64,000 nucleotides of DNA from Phycisphaerae bacterium (GCA_030428945.1 JAUIEC010000004.1:248001-312000); one strand, 5' to 3'; numbered from the stretch's first letter, positions 24,557 to 33,269 are shown. A program made the numbers and translations. The notes: a model not told the origin generated them from the letters alone.

Positions 24557-24790
24557 TCAGTCCTGGTGGGAGCGGCGCGGGTTCTTGAAGGCGATCGCGA
24601 CCGTCAGCAGGACGAACAGGGACGCGAAGACCCACGGGACCCAGACGCGTTTGTGTTCGAGGCCCTGCACGTCGAACGGCGGCAGTTTCTCGTCGGCCTT
24701 CTGGGCCCAGGCCGGGACGCTCAGCAGGAAGCTGACAACCAGCGGCGCCAGGCCGGTGCGGCGGTTGATCACCGTGGTGATCCGGTTCAT
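24557..24790 (-). CDS. Small protein with two hydrophobic segments (77 aa)
   Basis: ATG 24790 has GGAG six bases upstream. A signal-like segment LAPLVVSFLLSVPAWAQ with a possible cleavage site after AWA is followed by KADEKLPPFDVQGLEHKRVWVPW and a C-terminal membrane helix VFASLFVLLTVAIAF with a basic end (KNPRRSHQD). So the mature protein would have a short external loop and a C-terminal anchor. No known family; co-directional with the sigma-factor cluster. Confidence 0.7.
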   Translation of the reverse strand: MNRITTVINRRTGLAPLVVSFLLSVPAWAQKADEKLPPFDVQGLEHKRVWVPWVFASLFVLLTVAIAFKNPRRSHQD

Positions 24791-24867
24791 TTCGTTCTCC
24801 GTCGGTACGGCTCGGTGCGGGCAAAACGGCATTCTAGGCGGTCGGGCCGGGGTGGCTCAACCGCGGA

Positions 24868-25056
24868 TCATGCCGCGCCGAGGCCGGCACTGAGCGTATT
24901 GAACAGCAAATTGATCACGTTGAAGACGACCGCGTTGGCGATCGTGCTGGTGAAGAAAAGCTGCGGATCCGGTCCGAAGCAGGCGGTTACCTGCAGCAGG
25001 ACCGCCCCGCCGAGGGTCATCTGGGCCGTTCGCAGCCAGGGCCTCTTGAACATCAT
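24868..25056 (-). CDS. Very small hydrophobic protein, possible lipoprotein (62 aa)
   Basis: Two adjacent ATGs at 25056 and 25053 follow a GGGAG site. MFKRPWLRTAQMTLGGAVLLQVTAC fits a signal with lipobox VTAC, after which come FGPDPQLFFTSTIANAVVFNVINLLFN and a short end. The FGPDPQxFxTST...ANAVVFN pattern is one I associate with planctomycete microproteins of unknown function. Member of the minus-strand run with the ECF sigma gene. Confidence 0.68.
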   Translation of the reverse strand: MMFKRPWLRTAQMTLGGAVLLQVTACFGPDPQLFFTSTIANAVVFNVINLLFNTLSAGLGAA

Positions 25057-25129
25057 CTGGTCTCCCGGGGTCGCACTGGTCGTGCCGGGCATGGTACGCC
25101 GGGCCCGCAGGCGGGGAAACCTCAGCGGC

Positions 25130-25366
25130 TCAGGACGAGCCGGCAATCGCGGCCCGGATCGCGGCCCGCAGGTCGTCGCCGGTCGGCGGGCCGTGGGCGG
25201 GGAGTTGTCGCAGGCTGGCGACCAGGTGCTGCCATTCGTCGCGGACGCGGGCCCAGGCCGGGCGGGCGGCGACGGCGGCCTCGACGGCGGCGGCCAGTTC
25301 GCTGTGCTGGGGGGCGTCGAGCCATTCGCTGACGAGTCGCTCGAACTCCTCGACGGTCATCGTCAT
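25130..25366 (-). CDS. Small acidic partner of the ECF sigma factor, putative anti-sigma (78 aa)
   Basis: The ATG at 25366 shares a base with the sigma stop codon (TGATG), so the two are translationally coupled. The sequence MTMTVEEFERLVSEWLDAPQHSELAAAVEAAVAARP... is all-helical and soluble, without the HxxxCxxC zinc motif and without a membrane segment. Coupled small genes after ECF sigma factors are usually anti-sigma factors; this one would be a minimal cytoplasmic version. The role is inferred from position only. Confidence 0.65.
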   Translation of the reverse strand: MTMTVEEFERLVSEWLDAPQHSELAAAVEAAVAARPAWARVRDEWQHLVASLRQLPAHGPPTGDDLRAAIRAAIAGSS

Positions 25367-25983
25367 CACGGCTCCCGGAGAAGGTCTCCGACATTGCGGC
25401 GCAGCGTCTTGCGGGCCTGGAACACGTGCCATTTCACCGCTTCGACGCTGCATCCCATGATTCCCGCGACTTCCTTCTGCGGAAGCTGCTCCAGGCAGAA
25501 CAGCACCAGCGCCGTTCGCTGGTGATCCGGCAGGCCCGAGACCGCGTCGGTCAGCCGGGCCTGCGTTTCCGACATCTGCAGGCCGGCGGCCGGACTCTCG
25601 CCGTAGCCGCGGCCGCGTTCGGCCGGCAGATCCTGATCGCCGTCGTCGAGCCTGGCCATCTGCTGTGCGGCGGCCCGATCCCGCCGCTGGTTGAGCGACA
25701 GGTTGGTCACGATTCGCAGCAGCCACGACCGGAACCGCTTGCGGTTCTGCAGGGTCTCGATATTCCGATAAGCCCGGATAAAGGCTTCCTGCACGACCTC
25801 GAGGGCATCGTGCGAATTCCCCAGCAGCCGCAGGGAGACCGATACGGCCCGGCCCTGGTAACGCTGGACCAGCAGGTCGAAGGCGGCCGTGTCGCCCTGG
25901 CAGGTGGAAGTCACGAGGACTTCGTCATCCGGCTGGGGTGCTGGGCCGGGCTCGGTCTGCTGCTTCGATATGGTCATGGACAC
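25366..25983 (-). CDS. ECF-type RNA polymerase sigma factor (205 aa)
   Basis: Region 2: FDLLVQRYQGRAVSVSLRLLGNSHDALEVVQEAFIRAYRNIETLQNR split over the conserved DALEVVQEAFIRAYR core and FRSWLLRIVTNLSLNQRR. Region 4: LPDHQRTALVLFCLEQLPQKEVAGIMGCSVEAVKWHVFQARKTLRR, a clear helix-turn-helix. A linker rich in Gly and Arg (ERGRGYGESP) separates the regions. GTG 25983 has GGAGG five bases upstream and is preferred; ATG 25977 is the alternative. The following five minus-strand genes (an anti-sigma candidate and four small membrane or exported proteins) probably form its operon. Confidence 0.93.
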   Translation of the reverse strand: MSMTISKQQTEPGPAPQPDDEVLVTSTCQGDTAAFDLLVQRYQGRAVSVSLRLLGNSHDALEVVQEAFIRAYRNIETLQNRKRFRSWLLRIVTNLSLNQRRDRAAAQQMARLDDGDQDLPAERGRGYGESPAAGLQMSETQARLTDAVSGLPDHQRTALVLFCLEQLPQKEVAGIMGCSVEAVKWHVFQARKTLRRNVGDLLREP

Positions 25984-26167
25984 GAGTGCCTCCGCAACGT
26001 TTGGCGCGGCATTCCGTTGCTCACGCGGATTTCAGGCCGGGTGCCTGGCTGAGTTCGCCCGTCCAGACGCGGCAGGCCGGGCGGGTATTCAGTTTTTTGC
26101 GGAGAAAAAGTGCCGCCCCCCCAACAGGGAGACGCCGGCCGGTGGGGCGCTTCGGGAGGGACCATCC

Positions 26168-26302
26168 AACAACAACGGGCCCCGTGTTGCGTGCGAGACT
26201 GCCGACGGCATCAGTCTCGACCTCGACGGCAACGGCGCGGCGGACGAGTGCGCCTTCGTCTGCGAATGCGATGCGGACGTCCACGGGAACCCGCTATACT
26301 GA
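26168..26302 (+). pseudogene. Possible C-terminal remnant of a DxDGNGxxDEC calcium-repeat protein
   Basis: In one frame the short run ISLDLDGNGAADECAFVC is followed by ECDADVHGNPLY and a stop. DLDGNGAADEC matches the calcium-binding DxNGNGxPDEC repeat found at the C-terminus of many planctomycete secreted proteins. The codons upstream are not protein-like and there is no start signal, so this looks like the surviving end of a lost gene. The 346 bases between the sigma gene and 26330 otherwise hold nothing I can name. Confidence 0.35.
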
Positions 26303-26329
26303 TCCGGCACGCGCAGAGGAGCCACCAGC

Positions 26330-26518
26330 ATGCCGATCAAGGTTTTTTCCGCCCCGGGCGATCATCGCGATGACTTCGAGGTCGTCGAGGACCAGGTCAA
26401 CGCCTGGCTGCACGAGAACGAAGCCCGCCTGCAGGACATGATGATGGACATCACCCCCCTGCCCCAGTCGCGGGATTCCAAGTCCTTCATGATGACGATC
26501 GTCATTCGCTACGACTGA
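26330..26518 (+). CDS. Small conserved-looking protein (62 aa), function unknown
   Basis: ATG 26330 follows AGAGGAG at ten bases. MPIKVFSAPGDHRDDFEVVEDQVNAWLHENEARLQDMM then DITPLPQSRDSKSFMMTIVIRYD: a strand, a long helix and a final strand, like a small ferredoxin-fold or dimeric beta-strand protein. The ending MMTIVIRYD is typical of tiny proteins of the sporulation/SpoVG-like or dodecin-like size class, but no family is recognised. TATACT (26295-26300) would be a good -10 box without a recognisable -35. Its last ten bases overlap the 3' end of the convergent histidine kinase gene. Confidence 0.72.
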   Translation: MPIKVFSAPGDHRDDFEVVEDQVNAWLHENEARLQDMMMDITPLPQSRDSKSFMMTIVIRYD

Positions 26519-27621
26519 AGCCCGGCCCCGGCGCCTCGGTCCCCGGCAGCGTCACCCGCGACGGCGGCGGCGGTGGTCCGGGGGTTCGGGCGGCGGCTTG
26601 GCAGGCGAATGGTGAAGACCGTGCCGCCGGTTTCGCGCGGGGCCACGTCGATCCGTCCGCCGTGGGCCTGGACGATGCGGGCCGCGATCGGCAGCCCGAG
26701 CCCGGTCCCGCGGCCGTCCTGCTTGGTGGTGTAGAACGGTTCGAAGATCTGCCCGAGCTGCTGCTCGGGAATCCCGCCCCCCTCGTCCGCCACGTCGATC
26801 CGCAGCCAGTCCGATCCGTAGGCGTCCTCGCGGCGAATCGACAGGTCCAGGGCCCCGCCCTCGGGCATCGCGTCGGCCGCGTTGGCCAGCAGGTTGACGA
26901 AGACCTGCTCCAGCAGGAGGGCATCGCCGTAGGCCGCGTCGGTCTGTCCGGCGAAGTCGCAGGCGACCCGCACGCCGCCGCCGGCCAGGCGCTGCTCCTG
27001 CATGCGCAGGGCCCCGCGGACGATCGCGTGCAGGTCGACCGGTTCGGGTCGGATCGTGTCGGTTCGGGCGAGGGTCAGCAGCCGGCGGACGATCATCGCG
27101 ATCCGGTCGAGTCCGCCGTCGATCAGGTCGAGCATCTGCCCGGCCCGGGCGGGGTTGTCGTCGCTGCGGCGGAGGATGCGGACGCAGTTCTGCACGCCGT
27201 CGAGCGGGTTGTTGACCTCGTGGGCGACGGTCGCGGCCAGTTCGCCGAGAAACGCCAGCCGTTCCTGGCGGCGAAGCTGCTCCTCGAGCCTGGCCCGGTC
27301 CTCGCTCAGTTCCGCGATCCGGCCGGCGGTCGTGTTGATCGCCTGGACCAGCTTGTAGAGATCGTCGCCGGGCTGGGCGCTGAGGGTCGCGTTCGGGTTG
27401 CCGTGGGCGATCCCGTCGGCCGCCCGGCGGAGCTTGCCGAGCGTTCGCCGCAGGTACTGGCGGGCGATCCGCTCGCAGACGAAGGCCGCTCCGAGGGCGC
27501 CGAGCACGGCGACCAGCAGCGCCGGCCAACTGGCCGGCCAGAGGGCGAGCGCCAGGGCCCCGCTGGCGAGGATGCCCAGTTGCAGCACCAGGAAGAGAGT
27601 GTGACGAAATCCGCGTAACAT
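26509..27621 (-). CDS. Sensor histidine kinase (370 aa)
   Basis: Two adjacent membrane segments at about 9-28 and 33-49 with almost no external loop, a HAMP-like region to about 105, a coiled linker (LSEDRARLEEQLRRQERLAFLG), phospho-acceptor His134 in ATVAHEVNNPLDGV, N box NLLANAADAM, G1 DEGGGIP, F box IFEPFYTTK and G2 GRGTGLGLPIA. It belongs to the NtrB/PAS-less HisKA group, with no periplasmic sensor domain. No response regulator gene is adjacent. It converges on the 62-aa gene and is divergent from the amidohydrolase gene. Confidence 0.94.
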   Translation of the reverse strand: MLRGFRHTLFLVLQLGILASGALALALWPASWPALLVAVLGALGAAFVCERIARQYLRRTLGKLRRAADGIAHGNPNATLSAQPGDDLYKLVQAINTTAGRIAELSEDRARLEEQLRRQERLAFLGELAATVAHEVNNPLDGVQNCVRILRRSDDNPARAGQMLDLIDGGLDRIAMIVRRLLTLARTDTIRPEPVDLHAIVRGALRMQEQRLAGGGVRVACDFAGQTDAAYGDALLLEQVFVNLLANAADAMPEGGALDLSIRREDAYGSDWLRIDVADEGGGIPEQQLGQIFEPFYTTKQDGRGTGLGLPIAARIVQAHGGRIDVAPRETGGTVFTIRLPSRRPNPRTTAAAVAGDAAGDRGAGAGLQS

Positions 27622-27676
27622 CGTAGGATGCAGTATCCCACAGCGTGCGGTCGATTACCAACGGGAGTTTGAGCGG

Positions 27677-28660
27677 ATGCCGACGTCACCCGCGAACCTG
27701 ATTGATCTGGACTATCGCGCGGTGCCCCCCCGCCGGGTGCCCGGTCCGATCGTGGACATTCACAGCCACGTCTACGCGACCGGGCAGCAGCGGTACTTCC
27801 GAGAGGCCGCCGACCTGTACGGAATCACGAAGATCGTCTCGATGACGCCGCTGGAGGACGTTCCGGCCGTGCGTGAGGCGTGGGGCGAGCGGATCGAGTT
27901 CATCGCGATTCCGCGGTGGAAGGACATGAGCGACGAGGGCGACTTCCTGCGGCGCTGGCAGGAGGACCTGGCGGCGTTCCGCGACCACGGGGCCCGGCTC
28001 TGCAAGCTGTGGATGGCGCCGCGGATGCGGAAGGACCACGGTCTGACGGCCGAGCATCCTGTGCTGCGTCCGGTGATCGACACGGCCCTGGACCTGGGGT
28101 TTGACTTCATGATTCACGCGGGCGATCCGACCGCCTGGTTCAGCCGGGCGGACAAGTACGCCGACGCGGGCGTCTACGGCACGAAGCGCGACCAGTACGA
28201 CCAGGTTCACTGGCTGGCGGACTACATCGCCCCGCGGACGCTGATCGGGGCCCACATGGGCGGCACGGTCGAGGACCTGGATTTCCTGCAGTCGCTGCTG
28301 GACCAGCACGGGAACTACTCGGTCGACAGCAGCGCGACCAAGTGGATCGTCCGCGAGGTGGCCCGCCAGCCGCGGGCGGTGCACGCGTTCATCGTCCGCA
28401 ACGCCGACCGGGTGCTGTTCGGCAGTGACCTGGTGGTGCATGACCGCTTTGACAACTTCGACCACTACGCCAGTCGCTACTGGTGTCACCAGATGATGTG
28501 GGAGAGCGACTACGACGGGCGTTCCCCGATCGAGGACCCGGACGGGGCGGATCCGCCGCGCCTGGCCGGGGTGCAGCTTCCGGACGAGGTGCTGGTCAAG
28601 CTGTACCATGAGAACGCGAGCCGGCTGGGGTATGCCTGTTCGCAGTGCGCTGACTCTTGA
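27677..28660 (+). CDS. Amidohydrolase-2 family metal-dependent hydrolase (327 aa)
   Basis: DIHSHV with Asp27, His29 and His31, then MIHAGD, IGAHMGG and VLFGSDL supply the TIM-barrel metal ligands of the amidohydrolase-2 (ACMSD-like) family. FGSD carries the catalytic Asp. The family includes decarboxylases and hydrolases; the substrate cannot be told. It is followed after ten bases by an isocitrate dehydrogenase-type gene and is probably in the same transcript. GGGAG lies 11 bases before the start. Confidence 0.88.
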   Translation: MPTSPANLIDLDYRAVPPRRVPGPIVDIHSHVYATGQQRYFREAADLYGITKIVSMTPLEDVPAVREAWGERIEFIAIPRWKDMSDEGDFLRRWQEDLAAFRDHGARLCKLWMAPRMRKDHGLTAEHPVLRPVIDTALDLGFDFMIHAGDPTAWFSRADKYADAGVYGTKRDQYDQVHWLADYIAPRTLIGAHMGGTVEDLDFLQSLLDQHGNYSVDSSATKWIVREVARQPRAVHAFIVRNADRVLFGSDLVVHDRFDNFDHYASRYWCHQMMWESDYDGRSPIEDPDGADPPRLAGVQLPDEVLVKLYHENASRLGYACSQCADS

Positions 28661-28670
28661 AAGGACCGAC

Positions 28671-29678
28671 ATGGGGCACACGATCTGCCTGATCCCGGGC
28701 GACGGAATTGGACCGAACATCACCGAAGCGACCAAGCTGGTGCTGGCGCACAGCGGCGTGCAGATCGACTGGATCGAACTGCCGGCCGGAGCGGGCGCGG
28801 TGGACGAATACGGCGACACGCTGCCGCAGAAGACGCTGGACGCGATCGCCGAGCACCGCCTGGCGCTGAAGGGGCCGCTGACCACGCCGATCGGCGGCGG
28901 CTTCAGCAGCATCAACGTGCGCCTGCGGAAACACTTCGACCTGTTCGCGGCCGTCCGCCCGATCCGCAGCCTGGAGGGGATCAAGACGCGCTACGACGAC
29001 GTCGACCTGGTCGTGCTGCGCGAGAACACCGAGGGGATGTACTCGGGCCTGGAGCACGAGGTCGTGCCCGGCGTGGTCGAATGCCTGAAGATCATCACGC
29101 GCGAGGGCAGCGAGCGGATCGCCCGGTTCGGCTTCGAGTACGCCCGCAGCCGCGGGCGGCGCAAGCTGACCGTGCTGCACAAGGCCAACATCATGAAGAT
29201 GACCGACGGGCTGTTCATTGAATGCGCCCGCGAGATGCACCGGAAGTACGGCGAAGGCATCGAGTACGAAGAGATGATCGTCGATGCCGGCTGCATGCAG
29301 ATCGTGCGTGACCCGTCGCGGTTCGACATCATCATGGCCGAGAACCTGGTCGGGGACGTGCTCAGCGACCTGTGCGCCGGCCTGGTCGGCGGTCTCGGCG
29401 TGACGCCGGGCTCGAACATCGGGCACGACTGCGCGATCTTCGAAGCGGTCCACGGCAGTGCCCCCGACATCGCCGGCAAGGGCATCGCCAACCCGCTGGC
29501 CCTGATCATGTCCGGCGTGATGATGCTGAACCACATCGGCGAGGAGCAGTGCGGCGAACGAATCAAGGCGGCCTACAACGCGGTTCTGGCCGAAGGGCGC
29601 CCGGACGAGGTCACCCGCGACATCGGCGGCCAGGCCGGCACGCTGCAGTTCGCCGAGGCGATCTGCCGGCGGATGTAG
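28671..29678 (+). CDS. NAD-dependent isocitrate/isopropylmalate dehydrogenase family enzyme, probably isocitrate dehydrogenase
   Basis: 335 residues. IPGDGIGPNI, LKGPLTTPIGGGFSSINVRLRK, FDLFAAVRPIRS, VLRENTEGMYSGLEHEV, LHKANIMKMTDGLF, ENLVGDVLSDLCAGLVGG and FEAVHGSAPDIAGKGIANP. The SxNxxLRK site with Ser and Asn is the isocitrate-type substrate signature rather than isopropylmalate, and the short length fits NAD-type or homoisocitrate enzymes. It would make 2-oxoglutarate and NADH for the TCA cycle. AAGGA precedes ATG 28671. Next gene is NDH-2, which would reoxidise NADH; the pairing is logical but not evidence by itself. Confidence 0.88.
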   Translation: MGHTICLIPGDGIGPNITEATKLVLAHSGVQIDWIELPAGAGAVDEYGDTLPQKTLDAIAEHRLALKGPLTTPIGGGFSSINVRLRKHFDLFAAVRPIRSLEGIKTRYDDVDLVVLRENTEGMYSGLEHEVVPGVVECLKIITREGSERIARFGFEYARSRGRRKLTVLHKANIMKMTDGLFIECAREMHRKYGEGIEYEEMIVDAGCMQIVRDPSRFDIIMAENLVGDVLSDLCAGLVGGLGVTPGSNIGHDCAIFEAVHGSAPDIAGKGIANPLALIMSGVMMLNHIGEEQCGERIKAAYNAVLAEGRPDEVTRDIGGQAGTLQFAEAICRRM

Positions 29679-29689
29679 CGGACCTGTCC

Positions 29690-31000
29690 GTGCCCACTCC
29701 GCAGGCTACCGGGACCCGCGTGGTGATCGTCGGCGGCGGCTTCGGCGGCCTGGCCTGCGCGAAGCGACTGCGACGCGGGCCGCACGAGGTGACGCTGCTG
29801 GACCGCCGCAATCACCACCTGTTCCAGCCGCTGCTGTACCAGGTCGCGACCGGCGGACTCTCGCCGGCCAACATCGCCACCCCGCTGCGGACGGTCTTCA
29901 AGCGCAGCCCCAACGTCTGCGTGCTGCTTGGACAGGCCCGCGACCTCGACCCGCGCCGGCAGATCCTGCACCTGCAGGACGGGCAACTGCCCTACGACTG
30001 GCTGGTCGTGGCGGCCGGGATGCGGAACAACTACTTCGGGCGGGATGCCTGGGCCCCGCACGCGCCGGGGCTCAAGACGCTGTCCGACGCGACCGAGATC
30101 CGGCGGCGGATCCTGCTGGCGTTCGAGCGGGCCGAACGTTGCGACGATCCGTTCGAACGGGCCGCCCTGCTGCGGTTCGTCGTCATCGGCGGCGGCCCCA
30201 CCGGCGTCGAACTGGCCGGCACGCTGGCCGAGATCGCCCGGCACACGCTGCGGCGCGAGTTCCGCCGGATCGACCCGCACGCGGCCGAGGTGATCCTGGT
30301 CGACGCCCTGCCGACCGTGCTGTCGGGCTTTCCGGCGGCGCTGTCGGCCAGCGCCGTGCGGCAACTGGAGCGCCTCGGCGTGACGGTCCGGACGGGCCTG
30401 CGGGTCAGCGCGATCGATGCCGACGGTGTCGGCCTGGTCGGGGTCAACAGCTTCCAGCGGATCGAGACGCGGACGGTGCTGTGGGGCGCCGGCGTGCGCG
30501 GGGTCTCGCTGGCCGAGCGGATCGCGGCATCCTGCGGGCACCGGGTCGACCGGGCCGGGCGGATTCCGGTCGAGCCGGACTGCAGCCTGCCGGGCTTCCC
30601 GAACGTGTTCATCATCGGTGACCTGGCCCGCCTGAGCGGTGCCGACGGTGCGCCGCTGCCGGGCATCGCGCCGGTGGCGATGCAGCAGGGCGCCTACGTC
30701 GCCGATCTGATTCGCCGGCCCAACCGGCCGCGCAATCCGTTTCGCTACCGCGATCGCGGCATGATGGCGACGATCGGGCGCGCGGCCGCCGTGGCCGACC
30801 TGAACGGGCGACACCTGACCGGCTATCCGGCCTGGCTGGCGTGGCTGTTCGTGCACCTGTTCTTCCTGATCGAGTTCCAGAACCGGGTGCTGGTCATGCT
30901 GCAATGGGCCTGGAACTACGTGACCTGGAGTCGCTCGTCGCGGCTGATCGTTGAGTACCGCGAGCAGGCCGGACCGGACCACGGAGAGGCGGCGGCATGA
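29690..31000 (+). CDS. ndh: Type II NADH:quinone oxidoreductase
   Basis: GTG start at 29690. FAD loop VVIVGGGFGGLACAKRLR, LFQPLLYQVATGGLSP, LVVAAGMRNNYFG, NADH loop FVVIGGGPTGVELAGTLAEI, WGAGVRG, VFIIGDLA with FAD-contacting Asp, and C-terminal amphipathic helices (WLAWLFVHLFFLIEFQNRVLVMLQWAW) for membrane attachment. 436 residues, normal for NDH-2. It passes electrons from NADH to quinone without proton pumping. The first codons overlap nothing; the stop overlaps the ABC ATPase start (ATGA). Confidence 0.93.
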   Translation: MPTPQATGTRVVIVGGGFGGLACAKRLRRGPHEVTLLDRRNHHLFQPLLYQVATGGLSPANIATPLRTVFKRSPNVCVLLGQARDLDPRRQILHLQDGQLPYDWLVVAAGMRNNYFGRDAWAPHAPGLKTLSDATEIRRRILLAFERAERCDDPFERAALLRFVVIGGGPTGVELAGTLAEIARHTLRREFRRIDPHAAEVILVDALPTVLSGFPAALSASAVRQLERLGVTVRTGLRVSAIDADGVGLVGVNSFQRIETRTVLWGAGVRGVSLAERIAASCGHRVDRAGRIPVEPDCSLPGFPNVFIIGDLARLSGADGAPLPGIAPVAMQQGAYVADLIRRPNRPRNPFRYRDRGMMATIGRAAAVADLNGRHLTGYPAWLAWLFVHLFFLIEFQNRVLVMLQWAWNYVTWSRSSRLIVEYREQAGPDHGEAAA

Positions 31001-31746
31001 TCGAACTGGTCGGCGTGTCCAAGCGCTACGGACAGAACTACGCTCTGCGTGACGTGAGCCTGGCGGTTCCGGAGGGTCGGACGACGGTCCTGATCGGGCA
31101 GTCGGGCTGCGGCAAGTCGACACTGCTGCGCCTGGTCAACGGGCTGATCGCGCCGGATGCCGGGCAGGTGCTGATCGACGGGCGCCCCCTGCAGCCGGAC
31201 AACCTGCGGACGACCCGTCACCGGATGGGGTACGTCATCCAGGAAGGCGGCCTGTTCCCGCACCTGACCGCGCGGGCCAACATCTGCCTGCTGGGCAGGC
31301 ACCTCGGACGCCCGCCCGAGCAGCTTGCCGCCCGCGTCGCGGAACTGGCCGAACTGGTGCACCTGCGTCCGGCCCTGCTGGAGCGCTACCCGCGTGAACT
31401 GTCCGGCGGCCAGCGGCAGCGGGTCAGCCTGATGCGGGCCCTGCTGCTGAACCCCGACGTGCTGCTGCTGGACGAACCGCTCGGCGCGCTGGACCCGATC
31501 ATCCGGCGGAAACTGCAGACCGAACTGCGCGAGATCTTCCGCCAGTTGGGCAAGACCGTCCTGCTGGTCACGCACGACCTGGCCGAGGCCGGCTACTTCG
31601 GCGACACGATCGCCCTGCTGCGAGCCGGCGAACTCGTGCAGGTCGGCAGCATGCAGGACCTGGTCGCCCGGCCGGCCGAGACGTTCGTCACCTCCTTCGT
31701 CCAGGCCCAGCGGGCCCTGGTCGACCTGCAGGCGGACGCGTCATGA
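30997..31746 (+). CDS. ABC transporter ATPase, OpuCA/ProV type (249 aa)
   Basis: Walker A GQSGCGKST, Q-loop VIQEGGLFPHLT, signature LSGGQRQRVSL, Walker B VLLLDEP, H-loop LVTHD. The sequence style (IQEGGLFPHLTARANI; ALDPIIRRKLQ) is that of ATPases for glycine betaine/choline-type importers. It lacks the C-terminal CBS pair often found in OpuCA/OpuAA. ATGA overlaps join it to ndh upstream and to the binding protein/permease fusion downstream. Confidence 0.93.
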   Translation: MIELVGVSKRYGQNYALRDVSLAVPEGRTTVLIGQSGCGKSTLLRLVNGLIAPDAGQVLIDGRPLQPDNLRTTRHRMGYVIQEGGLFPHLTARANICLLGRHLGRPPEQLAARVAELAELVHLRPALLERYPRELSGGQRQRVSLMRALLLNPDVLLLDEPLGALDPIIRRKLQTELREIFRQLGKTVLLVTHDLAEAGYFGDTIALLRAGELVQVGSMQDLVARPAETFVTSFVQAQRALVDLQADAS

Positions 31747-33269
31747 GCCGCCTGGCATGGATGCTGGCGTCGTGGGGCCTGCTGTCCGGTGTGGCCGTGG
31801 CCGAGGAGCCGGTTCGGGTCGCGTCGAAGACGTTCACCGAATCGGTCGTGCTTGGTGAGATGGTCCGGCACCTGGTCTCGTCGGCCGGAACGGACTGCGC
31901 GCACCAGGCCCAGCTCGGCGGCACGCAGATCCTGTGGAAGGCGCTGGTCAACGGCGACATCGACATCTACCCCGAGTACACCGGCACGCTGCGCTTCGAA
32001 GTGCTGGCCGGCGAGGAGATCGCCGCGGACGCCGACCTTCCCGCCGCCCTCGCCCGGCACGGGATCCGCAGCACCGGCCCGCTGGGGTTCAACAACACGT
32101 ACGCCCTGGGAATGCGCAAGGACGTCGCGGCCGACCTGGGTGTGCGGACGATGTCGGACCTGACGCGTCACCCCGGGATGCGGTTCGGGTTCAGCAACGA
32201 GTTCATCGCCCGGGCGGACGGCTGGCCGGCGCTGCAGCGGGCCTACGCCCTGCCGCAGCAGCAGGTGCGCGGACTCGACCACGACATCGCCTACCGCGCG
32301 CTGCAGACCGGCGACGTCGACCTGATCGATCTCTACACGACCGACGCCGAGATCGACTACTACGACCTGGCGGTGCTCGAGGACGATCGCGCGCACTTCC
32401 CGCGTTACGACGCGCTGATCCTCTACCGGGCCGACCTCGCCGAGCGGCATCCGCGGGCGGCCGCCGCGCTCGAGCGCCTGGCGGGTCGGATTCCGGCCGA
32501 GGCGATGGTGGCGATGAATGCGCGGGCCAAGCTCGACAAGGTGCCCGCGGCGCAGGTGGCGGGCGACTTCCTGGCCGAGACCTTCGCGATCGACGTGGAA
32601 GTGGTCGCGGACACGTGGTACCGGCGTCTGCTGAAGCACACGCGCGAGCATCTCTGGCTGGTGGTCTGTTCGATGCTGCCGGCGATCCTGGTGGCGATTC
32701 CGCTCGGACTGCTGGCCGGCAAGCGGCGTCACCTGTCGCAGTTGATCCTCGGGGCGGTCGGGGTCATTCAGACGATTCCCGCGCTGGCCCTGCTGGTGCT
32801 GCTGATGGGGCCGCTGGGATGGCTGCGGCTGCCGGCGATCGGCGAGCCGCCGGCGATCGTCGCGCTGTTCCTCTACAGCCTGCTGCCGATCGTTCGCAGC
32901 ACGTTCGCCGGTTTGCAGGAGATTCCGCCGCACCTGCGCGAGTCGGCCGAGGCGCTCGGGCTGACGCCGGCCGCACAACTGGTGCGAGTCGAACTGCCGC
33001 TGGCGACGCGGATGATTCTCTCGGGGGTCAAGACGGCGGTGGTGATCAACATCGGCTTCGCGACGCTGGGCGCGCTGATCGGGGCCGGCGGTTACGGCCA
33101 GCCGATCCTGACCGGCATCCGCCTCGACGACTACGGGATCATTCTCGAAGGCGCCCTGCCGGCCGCGGGTCTGGCGCTGCTGGCGCAGGCCGTGTTCGAA
33201 ATCAGCGAGCGATTCCTCGTGCCGGCCGGCCTGCGCCGCGCCGCAGCCGCGCGAGACACCGGGAAGTGA
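31743..33269 (+). CDS. Quaternary-ammonium-type ABC transporter: substrate-binding protein fused to permease (508 aa)
   Basis: Signal peptide (to AVAEE, residue about 22), then an OpuAC-type binding domain: VRVASKTFTESVVLGEMV, GGTQILWKALVNGDIDIYPEYTG split over the GxxxxxxAL and DIYPEYTGT motifs, GFNNTYALGMR, and ends near 290. Residues about 300-490 are a permease with five to six helices and the EAA loop LRESAEALGLTPAAQLVRVELP. The order binding protein then permease differs from lactococcal OpuABC and H. pylori EgtU, where the permease comes first. Substrates of the family include betaine, choline, carnitine and ergothioneine. It lies directly before egtB-egtD. Confidence 0.9.
   Translation: MSRLAWMLASWGLLSGVAVAEEPVRVASKTFTESVVLGEMVRHLVSSAGTDCAHQAQLGGTQILWKALVNGDIDIYPEYTGTLRFEVLAGEEIAADADLPAALARHGIRSTGPLGFNNTYALGMRKDVAADLGVRTMSDLTRHPGMRFGFSNEFIARADGWPALQRAYALPQQQVRGLDHDIAYRALQTGDVDLIDLYTTDAEIDYYDLAVLEDDRAHFPRYDALILYRADLAERHPRAAAALERLAGRIPAEAMVAMNARAKLDKVPAAQVAGDFLAETFAIDVEVVADTWYRRLLKHTREHLWLVVCSMLPAILVAIPLGLLAGKRRHLSQLILGAVGVIQTIPALALLVLLMGPLGWLRLPAIGEPPAIVALFLYSLLPIVRSTFAGLQEIPPHLRESAEALGLTPAAQLVRVELPLATRMILSGVKTAVVINIGFATLGALIGAGGYGQPILTGIRLDDYGIILEGALPAAGLALLAQAVFEISERFLVPAGLRRAAAARDTGK

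Noticed and set aside
31743-33269. Assigning the transporter firmly to glycine betaine uptake (opuC)
   Set aside because: The family covers betaine, choline, carnitine and ergothioneine, and the neighbourhood points elsewhere; the sequence alone cannot decide.
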